A stretch of DNA of 17,247 nt from DASXMX01 sp036794395. Lineage in GTDB: Bacteria > Planctomycetota > Phycisphaerae > Tepidisphaerales > Tepidisphaeraceae. Numbering within the stretch: position 1 is the stretch's first letter; every line of letters begins with the position of its first letter. The stretch spans positions 1-17,247 of the forward strand of contig DAIRGS010000150.1 in NCBI GenBank assembly GCA_036794395.1. Reading direction: 5' to 3'. The notes below the pieces were generated by a model. That model saw only the letters and a program-made list of their open reading frames with translations, did not search any database and was not told the origin of the DNA. A program made the translations under genes and the position numbers. This document shows, in pieces, positions 6,737 to 13,612 of this stretch.

Positions 6737-7290
6737 GCGGCGGCTCCCACGTTCCGCGCAACTGGGGTTCCGCATTCCGGACACACGCCGCTGGTGTTGC
6801 CCGTGAGGTCGTAGGTGCAGACGGCGCAGCATCCAATGAGTTTACGCCGTCGGTTAAAGCGCCAAAACCACAAGATCGGCGGAGGAGCGAATATGAGGAT
6901 CAGCCACGGATAGGCAATTTCGGCGTAGCGCATGCGCGTGCGGTCGGGCGTATCTGTGTAGGCGTCGAACGCACCGGCGGAGAAGCCGGGGAATCGCATT
7001 GTCGTGTCCGGCTTGGTGAATCGTTCCGCGGCGACTGAACTCACGTGCCATCCATGCGATTGTGATTTAACGTCTGGGTCCCATCCAAATGCCGGCGTCG
7101 GATCGAGATATCCACGGCCAACACCGCAATACAGCCCGTCGGGGTTGAGCGAAACGATTAGAGTGTGTTCGCGTGTGAAGTACTCGATGGACGAAGCGCG
7201 ATGCCAATGCAAAGGCCAGATGACCACCGACGCCACGAACAGCAGCAACAACAGGATCGCTGGAGTTAGAGAAAAGAGGCGGCGACTCAC
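6733..7290 (-). CDS. Membrane protein with C-terminal zinc-ribbon tail (copy 2)
   Basis: Function unknown, 185 residues from GTG 7290. A basic start (SRRLF) leads into membrane helix 1 (about 7-27, with a run of leucines). A domain of about 100 residues rich in Gly, Asp and Pro follows. Helix 2 covers about 128-143 (PWLILIFAPPPILWFW), then RFNRRRKL and the ribbon C155-x2-C158-x11-C170-x2-C173 with the YDLTGNTSGV core. Helix 2 is unusually proline-rich. The GTG start was chosen because the membrane helix follows directly; a frame to 7362 adds 24 less likely residues. A terminator-like hairpin with a T run ends only about 15 bp before the start. Its stop overlaps the start of the next gene. Together with the 3327 gene it forms a family with the same layout. 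Confidence 0.75.
   Translation of the reverse strand: MSRRLFSLTPAILLLLLFVASVVIWPLHWHRASSIEYFTREHTLIVSLNPDGLYCGVGRGYLDPTPAFGWDPDVKSQSHGWHVSSVAAERFTKPDTTMRFPGFSAGAFDAYTDTPDRTRMRYAEIAYPWLILIFAPPPILWFWRFNRRRKLIGCCAVCTYDLTGNTSGVCPECGTPVARNVGAAA
6767..6802. repeat. 36-bp direct repeat within the ribbon coding region, copy b
   Basis: Identical over 36 bases to 6231-6266, about 536 bp away and in the same orientation. It lies at the equivalent ribbon position of the upstream gene. The corresponding stretch of the 3327 gene (about 3801-3836) is clearly more diverged. Confidence 0.95.
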
Positions 7291-7305
7291 TATCGCAATT
7301 CTACC

Positions 7306-7333
7306 AAAAATAACCGCGCATCCCCGGTGCGCG
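7306..7333 (-). terminator. Intrinsic-terminator-like hairpin after sdhB
   Basis: CGCGCA (7315-7320) and TGCGCG (7328-7333) form a GC-rich stem with a 7-base loop. On the - strand it is followed by TTATTTTT (7313-7306). It lies about 40 bp after the sdhB stop and 15 bp before the start of the next gene. It may end sdhB transcription or act as an attenuator for the downstream pair. Confidence 0.55.
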
Positions 7334-7371
7334 CCGCCGGTCAACCGACCCAATGCCAACACTCTGGTTAA

Positions 7372-8175
7372 CTATTTCCCGAAGAACCGCTTAATTGCGT
7401 GTACGGTGGCCTGGCGCTGAACGACGGCAATTGATTCGAGCAGGGGAATGTCTTTGGGGCAGACCTCCACGCAATTACCCGCTTTTGCGCAGTCTGCCAC
7501 ACCACCTTCTTCCATGAGGGTGTCGAGGCGCTGGTCCTTCAGGGCGGATCCGATTGGGTGTTCGTTAAACAGCCGTGCCTGGCTGATGACTGCGGCTCCG
7601 ACGAACTGATTGAAGGGGGTGTATTGCGGGCAGGCTTCCAGGCAGCAGCCGCACGAGATGCAGCGGGAGAGGGGATAGCGGTCGTCGTTCAAATCTTTGC
7701 TGATCGGGGGGCCTTGGCCTAGATCGTATGTGCCGTCGATCGGCACCCAGGCCTTCACGCGCTTCAGGTCCTTGAAGAGCCGTTCCCGATCCACCCAGAG
7801 GTCGCGAACGAGGGGGAACTTGCTCAGTGGTTCGAGCGTGATCGGCTCGGCGGGATCGCCCAGCTTGTCCACAAGCGCAGAACACGCCTGGCGGCATTTG
7901 CCGTTGATCAGCATCGTACAGGCGCCACAGACCTCTTCGAGACACCCGCTTTCCCACACCGGGGTCGTGGTCTTCTGCCCGGCCGTCGTAACCGGATGAG
8001 CGGCAATCCACTGAAGGCACGAAATCACGTTCATGTTCTTTCGATGAGGAACCGAAAATTCCTCCCACCGCGGCGCTGCAACCGGCGAATCTTGCCGGCG
8101 GATTCGAATCGTTACGGTATTGGTGTCGGCGGGGCGATGGGCAGTGGGATCGGAATCGGGAACCTGGGGGTCCAT
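7372..8175 (-). CDS. sdhB: Succinate dehydrogenase/fumarate reductase iron-sulfur subunit
   Basis: Electron-transfer subunit of respiratory complex II, passing electrons from the flavin subunit to quinone. It has 267 residues, near the usual 230-260. The N-terminal ferredoxin domain has C78, C83, C86 and C94 for the [2Fe-2S] cluster. The C-terminal domain has C172, C175, C178 and C239 for [4Fe-4S], and C182, C229 and C235 for [3Fe-4S]. All cluster ligands are present. Residues 1-18 form a Pro/Asp-rich extension not needed by the fold. The start at 8175 has no close Shine-Dalgarno sequence; a G/A-rich stretch lies more than 20 bases away. No sdhA or sdhC is adjacent: the upstream gene belongs to the pilus operon and is separated by a strong terminator. 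The orphan position is unusual, because these genes are normally in one operon. Confidence 0.95.
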   Translation of the reverse strand: MDPQVPDSDPTAHRPADTNTVTIRIRRQDSPVAAPRWEEFSVPHRKNMNVISCLQWIAAHPVTTAGQKTTTPVWESGCLEEVCGACTMLINGKCRQACSALVDKLGDPAEPITLEPLSKFPLVRDLWVDRERLFKDLKRVKAWVPIDGTYDLGQGPPISKDLNDDRYPLSRCISCGCCLEACPQYTPFNQFVGAAVISQARLFNEHPIGSALKDQRLDTLMEEGGVADCAKAGNCVEVCPKDIPLLESIAVVQRQATVHAIKRFFGK

Positions 8176-8228
8176 AGGGTTTGATCGTACGAGGCTTCCC
8201 CCTCAGCGGACAAGCATCAGGGATTTGG

Positions 8229-8266
8229 ATAAACAAACAGGCGGGGTCGTATGAAACGACCCCGCC
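8229..8266 (-). terminator. Strong intrinsic terminator of the pilus operon
   Basis: GGCGGGGTCGT (8240-8250) pairs perfectly with ACGACCCCGCC (8256-8266) over a 5-base loop. On the - strand it is followed by TGTTTGTTTATCC. It starts about 36 bp after the stop of the last pilus gene and isolates sdhB from the operon. Confidence 0.85.
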
Positions 8267-8301
8267 GTGTTATTCAAGGTTTCAGAGAGAGCGATGCGAT
8301 T

Positions 8302-9927
8302 TCATCCACCGCGGGGCATGGGAGCGGCGGCTCGGTTGCCCGGGTTATTGGCCGGCACTGGCCGGCCGTTCCCGGTACCGCGGGCCGGTGCCGCGTCCTT
8401 GGGGGCCGCAGCTCCGTTGATCTCAATTTCGAGTGCCTTTCGCTCTTCGTTGGATCGATCGGCGTTTGGCGACCGGCGAATCACCTCGCCGGCATCGTTG
8501 GTCAGCAGAACGTATTTATCGCGATCGCGCGAATTGGGAAGGGTTCCGTGAACGTCAACAACGGTCCATTCCGAGTCGGCGACGCGGTCGCCGGGCGAGA
8601 AGCTCTGCTGGGGGGTTTTCTTAATCCAACCTCCATTTTCCCAGTGATAAACGTCGGCCGTTGCAGCATTGCCGCGTAGGGAGGCGAACCAGAACTTGGT
8701 GGTTTGCGGCAGTGTGACCGGCTGGCTCCAATCGCTCGGCGGGCTCGGCACAGCCAAGACATCCACAATCTTGTCGTCCGCAATGACCGTCAATCCCATA
8801 ACCGGATTCTTCATGTAATAAACGATTCGGTAGCGGTAGACCTGTCCGGGCTCAACCGTGTCGTCATGCGCCCAGATCAGGATGTCTTGCGCAATCGCTT
8901 CGGGGTTGATTTCGCCGGGGTTACGTCCACCTGCGGCACCGGGAATTGCCGGGTTCGGCTGGGCTCCGGGGATGACGCGTGGTGGCAAGGCGGGAGGAAT
9001 GCCGGCAATTCCTTTTGGCGCGCCAGCGGCCGCCGCGGCGCCAGGAGCGGGGGCGGCACTGGGCGGTACCCACGGGGTGCCGCCATGGACATCGTAAAAT
9101 TTGGGTTGATAAACAACGTCAATGTTCTTCTCGGCCCAGTCTTTGTAAGACGCCTTTTCCGGAATCGAAGCCTTGGGAACGGGCAGAGGTCGCGCATCAG
9201 CCTGAAGCATTTTGGGAATTGCTACAGTCTCAACGCCTTCCTCACCGTTCGGAAACACCGGGCCATTCGGGCCAATCGTTCCACGCTGACGCTTAAGTTC
9301 CACGTGAAGAATGTCGGTGGTTAATGAAAGGCCCTTGCCTTTATTTGCCAGGACTGCGGCGAAGGCGGTTTTCAAATCGGTGGCGGGGATCGTGAAAGAA
9401 GCCGTAGCCCATTCCTGATCGAAATTGGAGTTGACGACGGCTTGTACGCCGCCCGGGGCATTCTTCTGGTTAACTGGCATCGAGACAACCGATAGGCCGG
9501 CTGTTGGTACAAGCGGCACCGCCTTGGGCAGAGTGGGCAGCGCCGCGATGTAATCATTTCCAGGACCTGTAGTAGGACCTGGACCAGAAAAAATGCCGGT
9601 GTCCGTATACAGCGGACGAGACCATTTCTGGACAAAGATCTTTGCGTTGGTCGCATCCATTTGCGCCTGCCACGGCTTAACGACGTCAGGCACCATAATC
9701 GCAAGATCGCCATTACTGTTGATCGACTGTTCAATTTCACGAACCGGACCGTCTCGGGTCAGTTCGTCAATTTGCCCAGGACTGACTGGTTCCCTCTTGC
9801 CGGTCAATGTCGCGGTGGCGGGTGGTGTATAGACATAGGCCCAGACACAAAACAGAAAGAACACGCCGCCCAGACCTAACGCCAGCCATTGGACGTGTTG
9901 TTCGAGAAAAGTGAGTGCTTTTTGCAT
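8302..9927 (-). CDS. Hypothetical protein in the PilP position of the pilus operon
   Basis: Function unknown, 541 residues, last of the three-gene operon. One N-terminal membrane helix (about 14-32) anchors a large presumably periplasmic part. Segments in order: a region with PPATATL...PVSPGQIDELT (35-60); an alpha/beta-like stretch WATASFTIPATDLKTAFAAV (173-192); a Pro/Ala/Gly-rich linker (about 289-340); a probable fibronectin-like or beta-sandwich domain with DDTVEPGQVYRYRIVYY (355-371); a C-terminal beta domain (about 405-500) and a low-complexity tail. It lacks the lipoprotein signal of a classical PilP, so orthology is not shown; position and topology suggest it replaces PilP as the link to the outer-membrane secretin. 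The start has AGAGGTG just before it, the same ribosome site as the PilO-like gene. Confidence 0.8.
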   Translation of the reverse strand: MQKALTFLEQHVQWLALGLGGVFFLFCVWAYVYTPPATATLTGKREPVSPGQIDELTRDGPVREIEQSINSNGDLAIMVPDVVKPWQAQMDATNAKIFVQKWSRPLYTDTGIFSGPGPTTGPGNDYIAALPTLPKAVPLVPTAGLSVVSMPVNQKNAPGGVQAVVNSNFDQEWATASFTIPATDLKTAFAAVLANKGKGLSLTTDILHVELKRQRGTIGPNGPVFPNGEEGVETVAIPKMLQADARPLPVPKASIPEKASYKDWAEKNIDVVYQPKFYDVHGGTPWVPPSAAPAPGAAAAAGAPKGIAGIPPALPPRVIPGAQPNPAIPGAAGGRNPGEINPEAIAQDILIWAHDDTVEPGQVYRYRIVYYMKNPVMGLTVIADDKIVDVLAVPSPPSDWSQPVTLPQTTKFWFASLRGNAATADVYHWENGGWIKKTPQQSFSPGDRVADSEWTVVDVHGTLPNSRDRDKYVLLTNDAGEVIRRSPNADRSNEERKALEIEINGAAAPKDAAPARGTGNGRPVPANNPGNRAAAPMPRGG

Positions 9928-9994
9928 ACGACACCTCTTCGAGGGAGGACCCCAATTCCGGGTCCGTATTGATTCAGATATTTACCGGCAACAT

Positions 9995-11290
9995 TCAGTT
10001 GGTCATCGCCGTGGGTTGGGCGGCCGGCTCTTGAACGTTGAGGTACTGCTTGATCGAGGGCGGCATTAATGGGCGGGTCCAGCTTCGCATGAACAGCTCC
10101 TCGCACTTAAGGGTGAGCGTTACAACTGGGACCGGCCCATAGAAGTAGCCTTCCTCCTGCTTTTCAGCACTGTTCACCACTTGAATATCCGTCCAATAGA
10201 CAGTGAGCAGACGGCCGCGTTGCAACTGCTGGATGATTCGATTTACTTCCGAGGCATTCACGTTTATGCAAACGGTGAAATGCACGACATCAAAGACGCC
10301 ATTGCAGACCCGGCCCGTGGGGGACACATTGAAGTTCTGGGGGAGGGCTTCGGTCGGGGCGTTGTTGGCGACGTTGCCCGTGACTACGGCGCCCGTCGGG
10401 GCGGCCGCTGCTGTCCCAACACTTGCGGGAGTGGCATAGATTTCCCGGCCCGACGGAACATCAATTAAAACCAATTCCTTTACCGGCGACGCGGCGACCG
10501 ACTTCGATTGGCTGTTAATGTCAGCAATCGCCTTCGCGACATCCTGCTGCACCCAGAGGCCAAGTTGGGCCAGCCAGATTTCCTCCGCCGGAAGCGCCGT
10601 CATCCCGTTGGCGCCACTAGCGACATCACGAGGGCTACTCAATGCCGAAGATGCGGCCATGTACATCTTGTGACGTTTGGCCGCGTTGTTACGCATCTGG
10701 TCTGGCAATTCAGCGGTCCTAAGGGCGATGTCCGCTTGAACGGCGTCTTCATAAAGAATTTTGCCGGTAGCCTGATCAAGTGGAGCCTTGGCCAAGGCCT
10801 CCGCTCGAAGAGCGGCCTTTTGTGTATCGATTTCAGCTTGCGTGGGCGGTGTAACGCTGTTCAACGTGTCGACAATTCCATGCTGCATTTCCTTTTGATA
10901 GTCGCGTTGGAAGGTAAAAGTGTCCGAACCGTTGGGAAGCGAGTTAGGCACAAGCAATGTGTGCTTGTTCATTTCCGTCGCAAGCTTCTCAAGTTGCAGG
11001 CTCTGTTCCTGTACCTTTTGGATCGCCGCTTTACCTGATTCGATGACCTTAGGACCAGGGAACCCGGGTAGATCGGGGGCGGCGGCGTTCGGATCCGTTG
11101 CACTTACCACCGGCTGGTGGCGCGGGTTCTTTTGCAACTGCAACAGACTATTGTAGGTGTCTGCGTGCTCTTTGACCCTGGTCTGAAGTGCCTTTTGCTG
11201 GGCGCGAATGAAGGTCGGGATCGCTGCGATCGCAAGCAGCGCGATCACGCCGCAAACGATGCTCAGGATGTTTTTCTTGACGATGTCCAT
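9995..11290 (-). CDS. PilO-like type IV pilus inner-membrane platform protein
   Basis: 431 residues. A short cytoplasmic start (MDIVKKN) is followed by one membrane helix (about 8-28) and a charged helical stretch (about 29-55), then further helical, Gln/Glu/Lys-rich segments (82-165). This matches the PilO plan of helix, coiled coil and ferredoxin-like domain. The C-terminal part VVHFTVCINVNASEVNRIIQQLQRGRLLTVYWTDIQVV (336-372, quoted from 336; key residues V336 to V372) looks like the PilO dimerisation fold. It is about twice as long as a usual PilO (about 200 residues), with a Pro/Ala-rich insert (about 284-320). AGAGGTG lies 9 bases before the ATG. It is sandwiched between the PilM-PilN fusion and the third gene, with short gaps, which supports an inner-membrane platform operon. 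The call rests on topology and context more than on sequence. Confidence 0.65.
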   Translation of the reverse strand: MDIVKKNILSIVCGVIALLAIAAIPTFIRAQQKALQTRVKEHADTYNSLLQLQKNPRHQPVVSATDPNAAAPDLPGFPGPKVIESGKAAIQKVQEQSLQLEKLATEMNKHTLLVPNSLPNGSDTFTFQRDYQKEMQHGIVDTLNSVTPPTQAEIDTQKAALRAEALAKAPLDQATGKILYEDAVQADIALRTAELPDQMRNNAAKRHKMYMAASSALSSPRDVASGANGMTALPAEEIWLAQLGLWVQQDVAKAIADINSQSKSVAASPVKELVLIDVPSGREIYATPASVGTAAAAPTGAVVTGNVANNAPTEALPQNFNVSPTGRVCNGVFDVVHFTVCINVNASEVNRIIQQLQRGRLLTVYWTDIQVVNSAEKQEEGYFYGPVPVVTLTLKCEELFMRSWTRPLMPPSIKQYLNVQEPAAQPTAMTN

Positions 11291-11341
11291 ACGTTTGCAC
11301 CTCTTGCCCGCCGATGTTTGGCGGGAGAAGGATAAGATGTA

Positions 11342-13435
11342 CTAATTAGCCGCCGCGGTTCCAGTGGCCGGGGCCGCCGGCTGATCGAGTACGACCATCA
11401 TCCGGATCGTTACACGAATGTCGGCGCTCATGTCTTCACCGGTGCGAGGATCGAGATTGGGATTGAACTTGGGTTGCTCTACCGCGGCCACTGCCGGGTT
11501 CATCGCTCCCATCGCGCCGGGTCGAGCGCCACCCGCGAACATATTGTTGGCCGGTCGAGCTCCGCCGCCCGCCTGGGTCACATTTCCCACCGGTGTAAAA
11601 TAGGGCTCTCTCACCTTCTTAACGGCGTAGTTAACCAGCGGGGTCGACGACTGGAGCTTCTCAAGCTTGGACACGAAATTGTTGAGCACATAGCTGGCCC
11701 CATCCGGGCGTGGGGTTGTGCAGATCACGTCAATGACATAACCCCGTAGCGGCCCCCCAGCGGGCGCCGCCGCAGCGTTCTGGGCGCCACCCGGGATAAA
11801 AATGGCCGGCGGGATGTTGGCGAGGTTAGTACCCTGTATCTGCCGGCCCGCAGTCGTCCGGTTGATGGTGCCGTTGCTGCCGAATTTAGGCGCGATGGAT
11901 GCAACCTCGTGCGTCTTGATCTGGTCCTCCGGCAGGGCGAGCATCGGGTTCATATCCGCGTGATATTCCATCGAGATGCGGTCGATCTGGACGATGTCAC
12001 GGCTACTACGTGGCGGCAGCTTGGCCTTGTCGCCCGATTCCAAGGCGGTTGACAGTGCCGGGGGAATGGGAGGCAGGCACGCGATGATGCCGGAAATCAA
12101 GGCGGGCTGAATTTCTCGCCCGGTCTGGAGCGAGTTGTAGTTTTGCGACCGCATACGGTCGCCGCTGCCAGCCTCTTCGACTTCCGCTTTCCATTCCCCG
12201 TCGAATCCTTTGAACGTGTTCTTCTTCTGGAGATTCTGTGCGTGGATTGCCTGCGTGTCGTCGAGGCTATGTGACCCCCAGTAGATCGAGCCATAGGCAA
12301 CCAGCGGGGCGGCCACGAATACCGCGGCCGCGGCAGCGAACCAGCGGGTTTTTTCCTGCCACATCTTTTCCCGCCGAATGCGTTGCGGCAGAAGAGAACT
12401 GGTGATTTTGGCGCCGCCCAAGGCCTGGATCGCCAGGCCATATGCGCTGCAGGACGAAAGGATGTTTTCGTTGAAGCTGGTGGCGGCGCGGGCGTCGGCG
12501 GGAGTACCGGCGCCGAGGCGATCGATGCGATGCACGTCAATCTGGAGATTTTGCTGAACGTACTTTTGGAGGCCGGGCAGGCGGAAGGTCCCGCCAAGGG
12601 CCAGAACCCGCGCGATCCGCGAATCGCGGTGTACCGACGCATAGAAGCCAATCGACCGCTGAATTTCGGCCACCAGATCGTTAAACACCGGCTTCATGGC
12701 CTGAAGAATCTGCCGGCCATATTTACTTGTCGAAGCGTTGCGCTTGAGTTCTTCGGCTTTAGGGAACTTGAGCTTGAATGCCTTAACAAGTGTTTCGGTA
12801 AAGTTGTTGCCGCCGATCGGGATCGAGCGAAGCCAGATGGTTTCGCCCTCGGCGATGATGAGATCGGTGTTTTCGGCGCCAAGGTCGATAATCATCGTCG
12901 TGCCCTTGAGCCGCTCATCGTGGTACATCGCGTTGTAAACGGCCAGCGGGTTCATCTGAACGACCTGGACGTTCAGTCCCATGTCGGTGAACACTTTAAT
13001 GTGCTGGCTGACCAGTTCCTTGCGCATCGCGAAGATGCCAACCTCGACATCAGGCGACCCGGGATCCTGGAAGAGCTGGTAGCTCCATTCCACTTCTGGA
13101 AGCGGGAAAGGGATTTGCTGTTTGGCTTCGAACCCGACGATCTCAGGGATTCGCTTAGGCTCGACCGGCGGGAGCTTGATAAAACGGGCAAAGCTTGATT
13201 GCCCGCTGACCCCCACGGCCACCACGCCGCCGCGCATATCGTGGCGTTGGACGAAGTTAGCCAACGCCGACTGTATCAGGGTGTCTTTATTGTCGCCGGC
13301 GTTGGAAAGAACTTGCTCGTGTTCAACGACATCAAAGTCGTCAATGTGCAAGCCATCAGGCCCCGGCGAGAGGCGAATGGCTTTGAGCGCGCGGTTACCG
13401 ACGTCGATGCCCCAGGCGAAGCGGGGGGTTGCCAT
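11342..13435 (-). CDS. pilM: PilM-PilN fusion, type IV pilus assembly ATPase-fold protein
   Basis: 697 residues, about twice a PilM. The first ~345 residues are a PilM actin-like domain with phosphate-1 motif GIDVGNRALKAIRL, phosphate-2 motif IIDLGAENTDLII and adenosine motif LALGGTFRLPGL. Then comes SSLLPQRIRREKMWQEKTRWF (about 346-366), matching the INLLP-R start of PilN. A membrane helix follows (about 367-386), then a periplasmic part (about 390-697) with low-complexity Ala/Gly stretches. In other bacteria PilM binds the cytoplasmic tail of PilN; here they are covalently linked. The start is ATG 13435, because GGAG at 13445-13442 gives a 5-base spacing; a GTG at 13441 sits inside that ribosome site. 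It is the first gene of the operon, divergent from the methylthiotransferase gene. Confidence 0.88.
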   Translation of the reverse strand: MATPRFAWGIDVGNRALKAIRLSPGPDGLHIDDFDVVEHEQVLSNAGDNKDTLIQSALANFVQRHDMRGGVVAVGVSGQSSFARFIKLPPVEPKRIPEIVGFEAKQQIPFPLPEVEWSYQLFQDPGSPDVEVGIFAMRKELVSQHIKVFTDMGLNVQVVQMNPLAVYNAMYHDERLKGTTMIIDLGAENTDLIIAEGETIWLRSIPIGGNNFTETLVKAFKLKFPKAEELKRNASTSKYGRQILQAMKPVFNDLVAEIQRSIGFYASVHRDSRIARVLALGGTFRLPGLQKYVQQNLQIDVHRIDRLGAGTPADARAATSFNENILSSCSAYGLAIQALGGAKITSSLLPQRIRREKMWQEKTRWFAAAAAVFVAAPLVAYGSIYWGSHSLDDTQAIHAQNLQKKNTFKGFDGEWKAEVEEAGSGDRMRSQNYNSLQTGREIQPALISGIIACLPPIPPALSTALESGDKAKLPPRSSRDIVQIDRISMEYHADMNPMLALPEDQIKTHEVASIAPKFGSNGTINRTTAGRQIQGTNLANIPPAIFIPGGAQNAAAAPAGGPLRGYVIDVICTTPRPDGASYVLNNFVSKLEKLQSSTPLVNYAVKKVREPYFTPVGNVTQAGGGARPANNMFAGGARPGAMGAMNPAVAAVEQPKFNPNLDPRTGEDMSADIRVTIRMMVVLDQPAAPATGTAAAN

Positions 13436-13453
13436 GGTCACTCCGATTGGTTC

Positions 13454-13480
13454 GTGCCGGCGGGCACAAGAATGCCCGCC
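13454..13480 (-). promoter_or_regulatory. Hairpin pair in the leader of the pilus operon
   Basis: GGCGGGCA (13459-13466) and TGCCCGCC (13473-13480) form a perfect 8-bp stem with a 6-base loop. A competing stem, GTGCC (13454-13458) with GGCAC (13463-13467), uses part of the same bases. Both lie a few bases upstream of the pilM ribosome site. A mutually exclusive pair could control translation or transcription, but no aptamer is recognised. Confidence 0.35.
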
Positions 13481-13510
13481 AGTGTGGTGCTGCCGGATCC
13501 AAGGTGTTAA

Positions 13511-13572
13511 CTTCTAGCGGCACGCGGCGGAGTGTACAACAAAGTTGTTCCGTCGCGGCAGCCATCTATTAT
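13511..13572. promoter_or_regulatory. Overlapping divergent promoter candidates
   Basis: On the + strand, TTGTTC (13545-13550), a 16-bp spacer and TATTAT (13567-13572) fit a promoter for the methylthiotransferase gene. On the - strand, TTGTAC (13539-13534), 17 bp and TAGAAG (13516-13511) is a weaker candidate for the pilus operon. The inverted repeat AACAA/TTGTT (13538-13549) lies between and over the two -35 boxes. Confidence 0.35.
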
Positions 13573-13612
13573 GGACGCACTGGCCGTCTGATAGTTCCCG
13601 GCCCTGGCCAAA

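Noticed and set aside
6231..6802. The 36-bp repeats as a CRISPR or mobile-element repeat
   Set aside because: Only two copies, about 500 bp apart, both in frame within the same protein motif and with no spacer array.
6737..6832. N-terminal extension of the 6188-6736 gene to 6832
   Set aside because: The extra residues are the neighbouring gene's ribbon read in another frame, and the TTG at 6736 has a good ribosome site.
12383..13198. A 271-residue + strand open frame
   Set aside because: It lies antisense to the PilM domain, whose nucleotide motifs are clear; the antisense product has no recognisable motif.
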